A stretch of 64,000 nt of DNA from Nicotiana tabacum. Lineage: Eukaryota; Streptophyta; Magnoliopsida; Solanales; Solanaceae. Below, in pieces: positions 33,102-46,259 of this stretch. A program made the position numbers and the translations under genes. Below the pieces are notes generated by a model. It searched no databases. It was not told the DNA's origin and saw only the letters and a list, made by a program, of their open reading frames with translations. Location of the stretch: contig NC_134080.1 of NCBI RefSeq assembly GCF_000715075.1, forward strand, positions 71,951,291-72,015,290, read 5' to 3'. Each line of letters opens with the position of its first letter. Position 1 is the first letter of the stretch.

Positions 33102-36069
33102 TGTTGCATCCTATTTTGCACGAGTCAAAATAAGATTCAACTTGTGGTTTCCCTATTGATGATAAAAGAGAGTCGCCACCTAATATTTAAAGGTATACTA
33201 GGGTATCTACTTAATTACTAAAGGTCATTTCTTTTTTAGTCTGCTAACCGGTGAGATTATGGGTAAGGGTTCTTATTCTTCTATGGGTAAGGTATTAAGA
33301 ATCCTTTAAAATTTACCTGGGGTAGCTCCATAAGACTTAGACTAGATTTAAAGGATTAGTCGTCTATATTATGTTTAACTAGTGTTAAAAGGGGCTACAA
33401 TATACTATATTAATTTAGAACAAGATACTTGCAAAAAGGATGTGTAGTTTTAAAAAGATATAAGTTTAAAAGAGTCTTGAAGATAATGTTTGTATATATA
33501 ATTGAAAAAGTTTAAAACATGTATATGATGTTTATGTTTACGAAACATGTTAGAAGGGGCTAAGTTATAAAATGCTTTGTATTTAAGAATGTGACTATTC
33601 ATGTAGCTCTAATAAAATAGAGATATTGTAAGAAAATGAGCCTAAGATGTACCTTGGCTTTCTAAGTCTCAATTCTTATACTTGAGAAAATCGTTTAAAA
33701 AACCCTTTTGTTGGGCAGCAACACTTTGTTTAGAAAGACTCGATTTTCTTTTAGAAGGCCGATTTTGAATTTCGTTTCTGATTTTTGATAAGAGAGATTG
33801 TTGTCCTTTGCTAAGCTATTTTGGCTTCAAAGTCTTAATGAAATGTTAGTAAAAAGCATAAGAGATTAGCAACATATGATTAACAGCCTAAAACTAATTA
33901 CATTAAGCCTAATAATTCTTTTAATCCTATGTCCTTTAGGGATTGCCTAAATTGCGTACGTGATTCAAAGGGTAAAGTAACACATATAATCAGATATGAT
34001 AAGTGCAATTTCATATAAATGTGCGAAATAAGAATAGATGAATATGATGAAACAATAAAGGGTAAGAGAAGACTCTTGTTTGGGCATGAAAAGAGGGAGG
34101 CCCAGTAAACAACATGAACGGACAATAGTGGGCTTCAGACTTCCAAATGCGTAAGCATAGGATTTTGGCATGAGTACATTGAGAACTCGGTAGGCCCAAC
34201 GGTTATACATGTTCAAAAAGAGATAGATAGTCATTAGATATACTACTCTTTAAATATAATAATACATGAAATAAATTGGTAAATGACTTAAAGAAAACAA
34301 TTAATAGTAATTCGAATTATGAAAGTTATACTAATGTGGGGTCACATATGGTAAAGTGATTTACTTTGTAAACCTTTCATTGTCATTAAATACAAAACCT
34401 AAAAGGAGTAATAAATGTTAATAGATTAGAGGCTTAGGGTAGAATTCCGTTCAAGGCCGATGCACTCCTTGGATTCTTGATACTTCAAAGTTCCCAAGGG
34501 TCTCAAAGCCCAGGGAAGTGCTTGTGTCAGGGAGTGTAACCCAACCACGAACTAGACTCTACTCTCATATACACCTAACCACTCACACTCATTCTTCTCC
34601 ATAGGTTTAAGTGTCGATGAGTCACTTTCAATGTAAATCCCAATATCATAGTAATACCATACCACATAAGTATATATACACTTCCCATGATAGCTAAAGC
34701 AGAACACTATAGGACTATAAGACAACCTATTCACTTTGTTGTAACCATATTTCTAAAGCTAAATGTATGATTCACTATGAGTAACATGTTAAGTAGGCTC
34801 AAAAGAAAGCAACTTCAAGCATACATAGTGGCAATCAGTGGCATACATAGTTATCGGTCCTTTTTAACTTTAAATCAGTGGCATAATCACTTCTTTCCAA
34901 GAGTTTTAATTTCACATTAATTTCATTGAGAACAAAGCATACTTTTATATTTAAGCAGTAGCAACAAAATATTCGCTTAGAGTTCAAAAGCTAAGTCTAA
35001 TCCATTTAGGAGAGCTTAGTGAGGTTTCAAAGACAATGTAGGCATGTATGCGATCATGAAGGGCAAACAGAGGCATTGAAGAACAAAAGGAGTGCAGGAT
35101 CATACAGACACACATAGGGGACAATTAGTAAGGGTCATATTATGAAAGTATTACTATCAGTGTCACCACCTCAGCTTTAGAAAAAGGTTCAGGGTATCAT
35201 CACATTGGGTAAGCATGTCAAGTGAGTCTGGTATGAGACTTCAAATATAGTGGAACTTAGAAGCAACACTTTAACTCAACAAATATATTATCATAATTCA
35301 GATACATCTTATTGATACTTCATAGCTTACACTAACTGTAAATCAATCTCGGAATATACATAAAGCCCTAGCTAGCTTAGGGCATGCTTACATAAACAGT
35401 TGAATTCAATCAAGTAATTAACAGAATCATAGAGACATATCAAAGAGACAAAACATTTTAAGACTCATGAGCTAGTGTACCTAAACTGAGGTAACAACCT
35501 GGTTTTCAACATTAAACAGATTCATTCTTTATTTAAGTCTAAGTTATTGAGTGAACCATTATGAAATGCAAAATAACATTTAAGACATATTAGCATAACC
35601 ATCATAGTAGTATTAATTGAATGTTAAAGAGGTCTGAAACTAGATATTAAGAACATTAAGAAGTTCTTTAATCATTTTCAAAGTCAACAGAAGACATGTA
35701 TAATTAGATGCATATCAAGATCAACATAAAATCCTAATTTCAATAACTTAAAAACGTTCATGATCGCAAAATCTATTTAACAGTCATTAACAAACACATA
35801 AAACAGTTAAAACATGAACTTATTGTTAATAACATTATTTAGCAAAGAGTAGTAAAGCAGTTCATGTTCAGCAACTTGAACTAATAAAGAAGAACAAGGT
35901 CGAGGTTTTACTGACCTCCTTTGGGGCAGCAAACAAAACGAATATTCAAAATAGCCATTTAGGAACCAAAGACTCAAACTCTTAATCAGTAATAAACTCA
36001 AAACCATAGAAAAGCAGAGATTGAATAGGAACTCAAACTTTACTCGAAATTTCCTAAACACTATATTGT
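33102..36069 (-). repeat. E6 3' LTR, part 1 (sense-downstream part)
   Basis: The plus strand begins TGTTGCATCC; with the other end at 47710 this gives matching terminal inverted repeats TGTTG/CAACA. The region 33170-33360 (AGAGTCGCCACCT, CTAACCGGTGAG) resembles the inverted end region of the E1 LTR, supporting a Tat LTR. From 33360 to 36069 I see no genes; the frames at 33898-36061 are short and unrelated to known proteins. Confidence 0.65.
36065..36069. repeat. E5 target site duplication, left copy (ATTGT)
   Basis: ATTGT recurs at 46260-46264 after the last LTR of the composite. Confidence 0.85.
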
Positions 36070-37036
36070 TGTAACGACCCGACCGGTTGTTTTGAGGTTT
36101 TACACCTTACTCTTCAGTTCTCAGGAATGACTTACCCCGTGTGATGGATAATGTCTTATATAAAACATTGGTTTTGGTTTTATGGGTAATCGGAATGAAT
36201 TTGGAAGAACAGTTCTCAGTTTGAAGCTTGAAATTTGAAAAAGTTTGACTATGTTTTGACTTGTTGGTATATGATCTTGGATCAGAATTTTTATGAGCTT
36301 GCGGTACAACTCTTTCGGTAGAGTCATTTTGATGATTTGAGTATGTTCAAATCATTGCTTATTAGTTCGCGGATTTCACAAGTTGCGGCATAAGCCTGTA
36401 TGATGTGTTATGTCACTAGAGTGATGACGTTAGATTAGATAAGATCGTTGGGTCTTTAATGAATACAAACAGATTCAATTTCAGCCTGATGAAAGGATAA
36501 TATCGAGGTTCGGCTCAGAATGTTGCTATGATCTTTGTCAAAGAAGAGGTGGCTTCACGAATGGTTTATTTGAGAAGTGGCTATGGCTTATTACGTGGTT
36601 CATTTATCATTGGCAGTATATGAAAGTGTTGGAATGAGACTTTAGTTGATAAGAGGTTTTCTATCGGTATTCGGGTGTTGTGTGTAGCTGTCATGATTAG
36701 AAGTTATCACTACAAGTGTTTGAGTTATGTGGTATATCATGTGATTTCACCTGAGGTAGCAGGTATGGGTTATTACAGCTTGTTCGGGCTTATTCAGAGT
36801 ATAGATGTGAGATTCTGATCTTGTGAATGATTTCAGAAGTGAAATGTGCTTCTAAGGTTTAAGGGCTAGGTTGGATTATGGAATTTCAGTTACATTGTAT
36901 TATCGAACCCATATGAGATAGGGTGATATGAGATCACCCCCGAGTATATGCATGGTAAGGTTATTCAATGATTGGTTGGCTTTTGGAAAAACTCTAGGCA
37001 CGTTCGAGGACAAACGTATGTTTAAGTGGGGTAGGA
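36070..37036 (+). repeat. E5 truncated first unit (LTR fragment joined to 3' internal end)
   Basis: 36070-36297 matches the first 230 bases of the E5 LTRs (TGTAACGACCCGACCGG). At TTATGAGCTTGCGG it switches to sequence matching 43297 onward (GCTTGCGGTACAACTC) and runs to the polypurine-like GTGGGGTAGGA before 37037. The junction shares only TGA with the LTR. Confidence 0.85.
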
Positions 37037-37764
37037 TGTAACGACTCGACCGATTGTTTTGAGCTTTTACATCTTGCTCGCCAGTTCTCGGGCATGACTT
37101 GCCCCGTGTTATGGATTATGACTTATGTAAATCATTGGTTTTTGTTTTCAGGGTAATCGGAATGAATTTGGAAGAACAGTTCTCAGTTTGAAACTTGAAA
37201 TTTGAAAAAGTTTGACCAAGATTTGACTTGTTGGTATATGATCTTGGATCGGAATTGTTATGATATGGTTAGCTCTGCTAGGTGATTTGGGACTTAGGAG
37301 CGTAATTGGAATGCATTTTGGAAGTCCATGGAAGGTTTAGGCTTGAATTGGCGAAATTGAGATTTTGGCGTTTTCCGGTTGGTAGGTGAAATTTTGATAT
37401 AGGGGTCAAAATGGAATTATGAAAGTTGCAGTAGCTCCGTTGTGTCATTTGTGATGTGTGTGCAAAATTCCAGGTCATTCGAACGTGGTTTGGTTGTGTT
37501 TTTGATCAAAAGCCTAATTTGAAAGTTCTTGAAATTCTTAAGCTTGAATCCGATGTGATTTTGGTGTTTTGATGTTGTTTTGAGCGTTCTGAAGGTTGGA
37601 ACAAGTGTGAATGAGGTTATGGGGTATTTTGACATGTTTGGTTTAGGTCTCGAGGGCCTCGAGTGAGTTTCAGATGGTTCAACGGATCAATTTTAGACAT
37701 TGGACTTGGTAGTTTTTGCTGGTTTTGTGTTGTTGACAATTTGTTCTTTGTGTTTGTGGTCAGG

Positions 37765-38120
37765 GGCCCGCGTTCGCGAAGGGTGTTTTTCTGAGGTGAT
37801 GATTTTTACCTTTGTATTCGCATTTCATGTGTCGCGTTCGCGATGTTGGGATGTTTGATTATCCGCATTCGCATGGCCTGTGTCGCGTTCACATAGAGTA
37901 AGTGGGAGCAGATGGAGTCCCAGCCTTTTTGTGCTATGTGTTCGCGTAAGGAGGTCATGTTCGCGATGGTTTGGAAAACAGACGCTTCGCGTTCGCGAGC
38001 TGGAGGCCGCGTCTGCGTAAGGGGAAATTTTGGTCACCGGATATTTGTGCTGCACGAACGCGAGGCTTTGACCGCGTTTGCGAAGAAGGTTTTTGATGCC
38101 TGGGCAGAATGTTTAAATAG
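37765..38120 (+). promoter_or_regulatory. E5 LTR promoter: CGCG-rich cluster and TATA-like box
   Basis: Repeated TTCGCGA, GTTCGCG and CGCGTTTGCG motifs (for example 37772, 37825-37838, 37988-38000, 38081-38091) run up to GTTTAAATAGCTATTGCCC. The last LTR has the counterpart at 44757-45050. Confidence 0.55.
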
Positions 38121-38706
38121 CTATTGCCCACGATTTTGGGGCTAACTTTCACAATTTTTTGTCGATTTTGGAGCTTTTTGAGAGGAATTGAAGAGGGATT
38201 CAAGATATAACACCTGGAGATTTGGAGCATTTGGAGGTCGATTTGTGAGGGCAAAGGCATCGCGAGCTAGAGTTTGGACCGGATCGAGGTGAGAAATGAT
38301 TGTAAATGATGTTCTATGGGTATGAACCCCCGAATTGCACATCGTTATGCTATATTAAGGTGACACACACACAAAATGACAAGCGTGGGGTCATGCACTA
38401 TTGGGGATTGTGACATAGTCCATCCCAAATGATTGTTTACTGCGTAGTTGATTGAAAACTATTTGCTATCATCATGTTTTCGGATGAATGCGATATTTGG
38501 GCCTCGTGCCAACTATTTGAACCCTTGGGGGATTTTCACTGATATTTCCTCACTGTTTTGACTTTACACTTGAACTCAGTCATGCTATTTTCCATTGTTT
38601 TCATAACTCAACCATGCGTACTCTATTTTAATACATTAAATGATATTTTGGACTGAGAATCATGTTTTACTATTTCCCGAGGGTCTTATGAGATTCTGAC
38701 TGAGTA

Positions 38707-39041
38707 AGGCCGAGGGCCTATGTTGTGAGGAAACACTGATTTATGATCATGAGGTCGAGGACTTGAGATGTGTACGCCATGAAGTGGCATGTTGATTATG
38801 AGGCGGAGGGCCTGAGATTTGTACGCCACGAGGTGGCTTGTTGATATGAGGCTAAGAGCCTATGTGATTATGCCACGAGATGGCTTGATATTGCGCTTGG
38901 GACGTAAGGGGCCCCTCCCAGAGTCTGCACACCCCTAGTGAGTGCGGGTATCCATTGTGATGTGAGATATAGCCCAATGGGCTGGTACTGTTCTGAGATA
39001 TTGCCCGAGGGGCAAATTTGTTGACATTGTGCCCGAGGGGC
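38707..39041 (+). repeat. Stem-loop array in E5 middle LTR
   Basis: At least ten short stem-loops in 335 bases, nearly all with a 3-nt purine-rich loop. Type A: AGGCC-GAG-GGCCT (38707), AGGTC-GAG-GACTT (38752), AGGCG-GAG-GGCCT (38801), AGGCT-AAG-AGCCT (38849). Type B: GCCAT-GAA-GTGGC (38776), GCCAC-GAG-GTGGC (38825), GCCAC-GAG-ATGGC (38872). Type C: AGCCC-AAT-GGGCT (38971), TTGCCC-GAG-GGGCAA (39001), GCCC-GAG-GGGC (39031). Stems vary while pairing is mostly kept. It lies between the TATA-like box and the primer site. Confidence 0.88.
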
Positions 39042-39753
39042 GAACCTTTATGTGTTTATCTTTCTTATTGCCTGTCATTTACCTGGTAAATTGTGTATTT
39101 GTGCCCGAGTGTCAGATTTTCTGTGCTTATGTATTCTAATTGCTTTGCATTCAATTGCTTAACGGTTGAAAAAGTCATTTTTAAAGAATTTTAAATTGAG
39201 CTAAGATGCTTTAAGAGATTTCACAACTTTATTGCTTTCTTACTGGTTTTGTACTACTCTGTACAACATGTTGACGTAGTTTTTGTGATTTCCTATCACT
39301 CAATCTTTAGTTATGATTATTGCTCACTGAGTTGGAGTACTCACTTTACTCCCTGCACCTTGTGTGCAGATTTAGGTATTTCTACACCTGGTAGTGGGTA
39401 TTGGTTGATCAGAGGTAGAGTCTTTGGAGTTTAGCAAGGTAGCTGCCCGACGTCCGCAACACTGCTTTTCTCCCTTTGATGTCATTAGATTGTATTTAGT
39501 ACATTTACAGAAATTCTGTTGTATTTTAGACCTTAGTTGATGCTCGTGACTTGTGACACCCCGATGTCAGGCTGTATTCATTTCTGCACTTGTTTTTATT
39601 TCGCTAAATCAGTACTTGTTGAGGATTTATCCTTATAAATGACTTAAATTGATTTATTAAACTGTTAAAACTAAATTTGGGAATTGTGTTGGCTGGCCTT
39701 GTCTTCATGAGAGGCGCCATCACGACCGGGTCCAGTTTGGGGTCGTGACAAGT

Positions 39754-39765
39754 TGGTATTAGAGC
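39754..39765 (+). promoter_or_regulatory. E5 primer binding site (iMet type, one mismatch)
   Basis: TGGTATTAGAGC follows the middle LTR after three bases; one base differs from the iMet complement. Confidence 0.85.
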
Positions 39766-42190
39766 CTAGGTTACATATGTCTCACAAGTCATGAGCAAGT
39801 TTAGTAGAGTCACACGGATCGGTATGGATTTGTCTGTATTTATCCTCGAGAGGCTGCAGAACCTTTAGGAAAACTTCACATTCTTGAATTGTTATCGTGC
39901 GTCCTTGATTCAGCTTGAAATGTAACTCTTTGAATTCCTTCCATGCATTTGTATGTGCGCATGAGCACTTAGTATACGAAGTGCATCGATGGCTTGTGAT
40001 TCCCCAATCAAGGTGTGAGATGTGATCTCTCTGTTGATGTTGGGCTAGTAGGGAAGACTTGAGGCCGGATTTTGCCTATAGCTCGAGCCCTAATCTGTTG
40101 ATTTCGTGAGCGAGTGTTTCTGGGTCCATATGTTCTGTTGTGTCCCTATTAAGGGAGGTGATTCTTGTATAGTTACGTGATGAGTGTGATGTGACTGCGA
40201 GATGTATTCATGTGATTTGGAAGTAACGAGAAGGGTATGCTGGAGGATAGAAGGACTATTAGGTGCTCGATTTTCATCTTGATTTGAGGTGTAGCTCCGA
40301 GTTATGGGTGTGTGAAGAATCTTTCCATGTTCCTACTTAGGAATGGAGTAAATTTCATGTTGCGGTCTGAGTTCAGATTCAGGTAGTTTAAGTGACTGCG
40401 TAATGTTTATGACAGTGGAAGGTGTACAGAAATGTTAGTTTGAGGTAAAGTAGGTGGAGTTACCTCATGTGGATTGTTCTGAAGTTTGCGTAATCCCTTG
40501 TGTCATTTATTGGAAGATCTCTGTTACTAGGGAAATATATGTTTTACAATTTGAATTTGGGTTGCTCAAGAGAGTATGCTTGACTACTACGAGAGTGAAT
40601 GCGAGATTTGCAGAAGATATAAAGTACCAGAAGGTCTGTGTTCCACGAGCTTATGAAAGATTGAGCTTAATCTCACTGTGGTATTATGGCAGCAATAAAG
40701 TATATGCACTATGAGTTATTGTGTATGTTTTGGTCTATGGCTTCGAGCCAAGTGGGGGAGTCCACTACTAATTAGTCGATTGCCCGATTTTGTGTTATGT
40801 TGGTTCTACTTTGAGGCATGCGGTTGAATCAGTTATGGCTTATGGAGATTGAGACAGAGGATGGCTTGAGAAAAGGAAAATTTTGACAAAGGTTATGTCA
40901 TGCTTCATAGGTTTATGCGAATCATGGATTGTCTTGAGTTGTTGTTGGTAATGGATGCTCGGTGCATAGAGCATGAAGTTGCTTGGTTGTTCTAGGATGA
41001 GGTTACACTCTGCGGTGTCAGAGTGCTATTGAGTCACGGGTGGTCCTGTTCGTTTGATCAAGCTAATTGTAGTTTGAATAGAGTGAATGACTCTCGCGAA
41101 TAGTTGTAATGTGTTCAAGATTTTACATGTAACAATTGGGTATTTTCAAGTTGTATATGTGGCTAGAAACTGAGTTTTCATTGGAAGATGTCAGGACTTG
41201 TGGTATTTTCTATATTAATTATGGGATTCAATATATCAGTATCAGGAAGGTGAAGGTAATGACTTTGGATTCGTAGGAAGTCACTTCAGGGTAAGCATTT
41301 TGAACGTGGTCCTGTTGGGAATATTTTAGAGAGAGTTCGACGGCTTGTGAGCATTAGACGATGTGGTTTTATGCTTGGATTTCATGTGGTGAGTCTAGGT
41401 TGAGGAATTGTGGTGTTACGGCAAGGATAAGTATCAATTTGAAGGTAATTTAGAAGGAACTAGGATCAATAGGATAACTTTGTAGTAGGCCGGATCGGCA
41501 TGGTAAAGATATGATTAGTCCTTTGGGTGATTAAGAGGTAATGAGTTTTTGCAGGTGTTTCAAAGCAATTCTTTTGGGTTTTTAGTGGTCTGCATAGCTT
41601 GGTTGAGTTAGAAGGATTCATTCCTGACGGTTTAGTTTTGTGCGAATGGAATTTGGAAAGTTTTTGATAAGTCTACAATGGTTAGAGGTGTGTATACCCC
41701 ACGGGCATGAAGAGCAGGGGATGTATAGTGATTTCCTTCCAGCTGAGGTCCAATAGAAAAGTTCTTGGCTAGTTGAGTACGTACTTGCGTGTGGCTCGAA
41801 ATGGATATGAAGTTCTTATGTTTACCTTAGGACAGTATGGTATATGCGGTATGTTGTGCAAGACTTAGATTTACGTGTGTAAGGTCACAGATCAGTTCTG
41901 AAAGGAATGTCACAATTCTTAGGCAGCACTGGCAGTTTCAGATAATTAGAGAAATGAGCTTCAGATGATTTAGGAAATGATCTTCAGATGATTAAGGAAA
42001 TGGTAATGCTAATTGGAGTGATTTGATGAGGGTATATGTTTAAGAAAAAGGCAATGTGATTAAGTTGATGGTACTTCGGTAGTATTGCGGCACTCTCTTA
42101 TTAGATCGACTGCTGATATTTGAGTTTGCTTGGTGGCACAGGAGAATTTTAGAGTATCTCTCATGGAATGATTGGGTATTAGAGGTGTGG
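39766..42190 (+). other. E5 leader and gag region, decayed
   Basis: The first bases (TCACAAGTCATGAGCAAGTT, then CCTCGAGAGGCTGCAG) look like the leader of Tekay-like elements, but no capsid or zinc-knuckle block is readable. The 86-codon frame at 40454-40714 has no recognised domain. Confidence 0.45.
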
Positions 42191-42800
42191 TATGTATTCG
42201 GACGACGGAACTGTGATCAGGTATGGTGATTCGTGTGCTATATGGAGTTGGAGACTGGGAGTTCTCATATTTAGGCTATATTGTAGTTGTGGGTCTTGTG
42301 AATCGGCACTGCTCAGTGACTATCGGGGTTTTGAGACCCGAGTGGATCTTATGTTGCTTGGTATGTTAGATTCTGATGTAATATTGGGTATAGACTAGTT
42401 TTCTTCATGTCGTGTGGTTCTGGACTATTGCGCTAAGGCGACGATGTTGGCTATACCGGGAATGCCACAGATTGAGTGGCGAGGTTCGACGGATTTCATG
42501 TCCTAGTTGGGTGGTTTTATATTCTAAGACCCAGCGATGGCTAGGAAGGATTGCCTTTCTTATTTGGGCTTTCATGATGGATGTCAATGCAGAGACTCCT
42601 ACCATTGATTCAATTCCGGTGGTGAGGGACTTTTCGGATGTGTTTCTTGTGGCTGGGCATGTCCTCGGGTGGGGCTGTTGATTTCGGTATTGATTTGGTG
42701 CTGGGCACTGTATCGTATGGCACCGACAGAGAGAGAGGAGTTGAAAGAGTAGCTTCCGGAACTCCTTGATAAGGGGTTCATTGGTAGACCTATATGGATG
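42191..42800 (+). pseudogene. E5 protease to RT start remnant
   Basis: LMLLGMLDSDVILGID matches the second conserved block of Tekay protease. It is followed in other frames by the linker (ETPTIDSIPVVRDFSDVFLV) and by a start of RT reading ELLDKGFIG. Several stops and frameshifts occur. RT catalytic blocks, RNase H and integrase are not found before the 3' end at about 43290, so they are deleted. Confidence 0.7.
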
Positions 42801-44038
42801 TGTGTTCTGGATCGAGACGGCTTTGTTGACTTCGAGTCTCTATTGGTGAGGGATGTGTTGATTCGGTTGTTATTGAGCTATTAGTGTTCAGAGGTGATCT
42901 ATGAATTACTTTTCTGTGTTGCTAGACATTATGATTTGTTGGTTATAGGCACAGATGGTGCGGTTCCATTAGGGTTTCATAGTGGAAGTCGAGCGGGAAA
43001 GAGTACTGGGTATTGCTCGGTGGATGGCGTATCAGTTGTGTCCCTTCGGGCATGTGTAATGTTATGTTAATTATTTCACGGTGGTTATAATGACTGTTTT
43101 GGTTTTAGACATCATATTGTGCATGGTTGTCAATTTTTGAGCATAGTGACTTGAGGTGTTTCATGTGGACTAGTGTTTGGATAAGGTCACACAGTGGAGC
43201 GAAGCTATGTGGACGGTGTGATCCTGCGGGTTAGATTCGTGTGTTCTGTTTCTATGATGTGTGACGGGTTCTCAGCATTGTGTGTGGTGGTACTGGTGAG
43301 CTTGCGGTACAACTCTTTCGTTATAGTCATTTTCATGATTTGAGTATGTTCAAATCGTTGCTAATTGGTGCGCGGATTGCACAAGTTGCGGCTTTAGCAT
43401 GTATTGATGTGTTATGTCACTAGAGTGATGACATTGGATTAGATAAGATCGTTGGGGTCTATAATGAATACAAACGGATTCGATTTCAGCATGATGGAAG
43501 GATAATATCGAGGTTCGGCTCATAAATTTGCTATGATCTTTGCCAAAGAAGAGGTGGCTTCACGAACGGTTGATTTGAGAAGTGGCGATGGCTTACCGTG
43601 TGTTTCATTTATCATTGGCAGTATATGAAAGTGTTGGAATGAGACTTTAGTTGATAAGAGGTTTTCTATCGGTATTCAGGTGATGTGTGCAGCAGTCGTG
43701 ATTAGAAGTTATCACTACAAGTATTTGAGTTATGTGGTATATCATGTGATTTCACCTGAGGTAGCAGGTATGGGTTATTATAGCTTGTTCGGGCTTATTC
43801 AGAGTATAGATGTGAGATTCTGATCTTGTGGATGATTTAAGAAGTGAAATGTGGTTATGAGGTTTACGGGCTTGGTTAGATTGTGGAATTTCAGTTACAT
43901 TGTATTATCGGATCCATATGAGATAGGGTGACGTGGGATCACCCCCGAGTATATGCACGGTAAGATTATTCAGCGATTGGTTGGCTGGAACAACTCTGGG
44001 CACATTCAAGGACGAACGTATATTTACGTGGGGGAGGA
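42801..44038 (+). other. E5 3' internal end
   Basis: No pol motif is readable. 43297-44038 duplicates 36298-37036. It ends in a purine-rich GTGGGGGAGGA directly before the LTR, the probable polypurine tract. Confidence 0.6.
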
Positions 44039-46259
44039 TGTAACGACCCGACCGGTCGTTTTGAGCTTTTACACCTTGCTCGCCAGTTCTCGGGCATGAC
44101 TTGCCCCATGTGATGGATTATGACTTATGCAAATCATTGGTTTTGGTTTTCAGGGTAATCGAAATGAAATTGGAAGAATAGTTCTCAGTTTGAAGCTTTA
44201 AATTTGAAAAAGTTTGACCAAGATTTGACTTGTTAGTATATGATCTCGGATTGGAATTTTTATGATTTGGTTAGCTATTCTAGGTGATTTGGGACTTAGG
44301 AGCCTGATCGGAATGCATTTTGGATGTCCGTGGAAGGTTTAGGCTTGAATTGGCGAAATTGAGATTTTGGCGTTTTCCGGTTGGTAGGTGAGATTTTCAT
44401 ATAGGGGTCGGAATGGAATCTGAAAGTTGCAGTAGTTCTGTTGTGTCATTTGTGACGTGTGTGCAAAATTTCAGGTCATTCGGACATGGTTTGGTTGTTT
44501 TTTTGATAAAAAGCGTAATTTGGAAGTTCTTGAGATTCTTAAGATTGAATCCGATGTGATTTTGGTGTTTTGCTGTTGTTTTGAGCGTTCCGAAGGTTGG
44601 AACAAGTTTGAATGAGGTTATGGGGTATGTTGGCATGTCTGGTTGAGGTCCCGAGGTACTCGAGTGAGTGTCGGATGGTTAAACGGATCAATTTTAGACT
44701 TTCGACTTGGCAGTTTTTGCTGGTTTTGTGTTGCAGACAATTTGTTCTTCGTGTTCGCGGTCAGGGACCCGCATCCGCGAAGGGTGTTTTTCTGAGGTGA
44801 CGATTTTTTTCTTCGCGTTCGCGATGTTGGGATGTTTGATTCTCCACGTTCATGTGGCCTATGTCACGTTCGCATAGACTAAGTGGGAGCAGATGGGGTC
44901 CCAGCCTTTTTGTGCTATACGTTCGCGTAAGGAGTTCGCGTTTGCATAAGGGGAAATTTTGGCCAACGGATTTTTGTGCTTCGCGAACATGAGGCTTTGA
45001 CCGTGTTCGCGAAGAATGTTTTTGATGCCTGGGTAGATTGTTTAAATAGCTATTGTCCGTGATTTTGGGGCTAATTTTCACCATTTTTGGGCGATTTTGG
45101 AGCTTTTTGAGAGGGATTCAAGATATAACACTTGGAGATTTGGAGCATTCGGAGATCGATTCGTGATGGCAAAGGCATCGCAGGCTAGAGTTTGGACCAG
45201 ATCGAGGTGAGTAATGATTGTAAATGATGTTCTGGGGGTATAAAACCCCGGATTGCACATCATTATGCTATATTGAGGTGACGCACAAGCGAGATGATAA
45301 GCGTGGGGTCGTGCACTATTGGGGATTATGACGTAGTCCATCCCGAATGATTGTTTTACTATGTATTTGATTGAAAACTACTTGCTATCATCATGTTTTG
45401 GGCTGAATGCCATATTTGGGTCTCGTGACAACTATTTGAACCTTTAGAGGATTTTTACTGATGTTTCCTTACTGTTTTGAGTTTACACTTGAACTCAGTT
45501 ATGCTATTTTCCACTATTTGCATAACTCAGCCATATTTACTCTGTTTTAATACATTAAATGATATTTTGGGTTGAGAATCATGTTTTACTATTGCCGTAA
45601 ATTGTGTATTTGTGCCAGAAGGGCGGATTTTCTGTGCTTATCTGTTCTAATTGCCTTGCATTCAATTGCTTAACGGTTGAAAATGTCATTTTTAAAGAAG
45701 TTTAAACTGAGCTAAGATGCTTTAAGAGATTTCACAACTTCATTGCTTTCTTACTGGTTTTGTACTACTTTAAACAACATGTTGATGTATTTTCATGATT
45801 TCCTATCACTCAGTCATTAGTTATGATTATTAATTACTGAGTTGGTGTACTTACTTTACTCCCTGCACCTTATGTGCAAATTCAGGTATTTCTGCACACG
45901 GTCGCGGGTATTGGTTGATCAGAGGTAGAGTCTTTGGAGTTTAGCAAGGTAGCTTCCCGACGTCCGCAACACTGCTTTTCTCCCTTTATGTCATTAGAAT
46001 GTATTTAGTACATTTACAGAAATTCCGTCGTACTTTAGACCTTAGTAGATGCTCTTGACTTGTGACACCCCGATGTCGGGCTGTATTCATTTTTGCACTT
46101 GTTTTTATTTCGCTAAATCTGTACTTGTTCGGGATTTATCCTTTTAAAAGACTTAAATTGACTTATTGAATTGTTAAAACTGAATTTGGGAATTGTGTCG
46201 GCTGGCCTTGTCTTCACGAGAGGCGCCATCACGACCGGGTCTGGTTTCGGGTCGTGACA
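44039..46259 (+). repeat. E5 last LTR, lacking the stem-loop array
   Basis: Starts TGTAACGACCCGACCGG and ends GGTCGTGACA. It is about 490 bases shorter than the middle LTR. After ATCATGTTTTACTATT (about 45580-45595) it jumps to GTAAATTGTGTATTTGTGCC, removing the stem-loop array and about 60 bases of flank. Followed by the TSD ATTGT. Confidence 0.9.

Larger units (their letters stand above)
37037..39750 (+). repeat. E5 middle LTR (full length)
   Basis: Begins TGTAACGACTCGACCG and ends GGTCGTGACA next to an iMet-type primer site. It holds a CG-rich cluster (about 37765-38085), the TATA-like GTTTAAATAG (38111-38120) and a stem-loop array (38707-39041). The small frames at 37278-38342 and at 39249-39434 are not conserved proteins. 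Confidence 0.9.
36070..46259 (+). mobile_element. E5: degenerate Tekay-like element with three LTR parts
   Basis: A composite flanked by one TSD: a 5' LTR fragment (36070-36297), a copy of the 3' internal end (36298-37036), a full LTR (37037-39750), an internal region (39751-44038) and a shorter LTR (44039-46259). The 3' internal end at 36298-37036 is duplicated at about 43297-44038. This is the layout LTR-internal-LTR-internal-LTR with a large deletion in the first unit. Confidence 0.88.
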
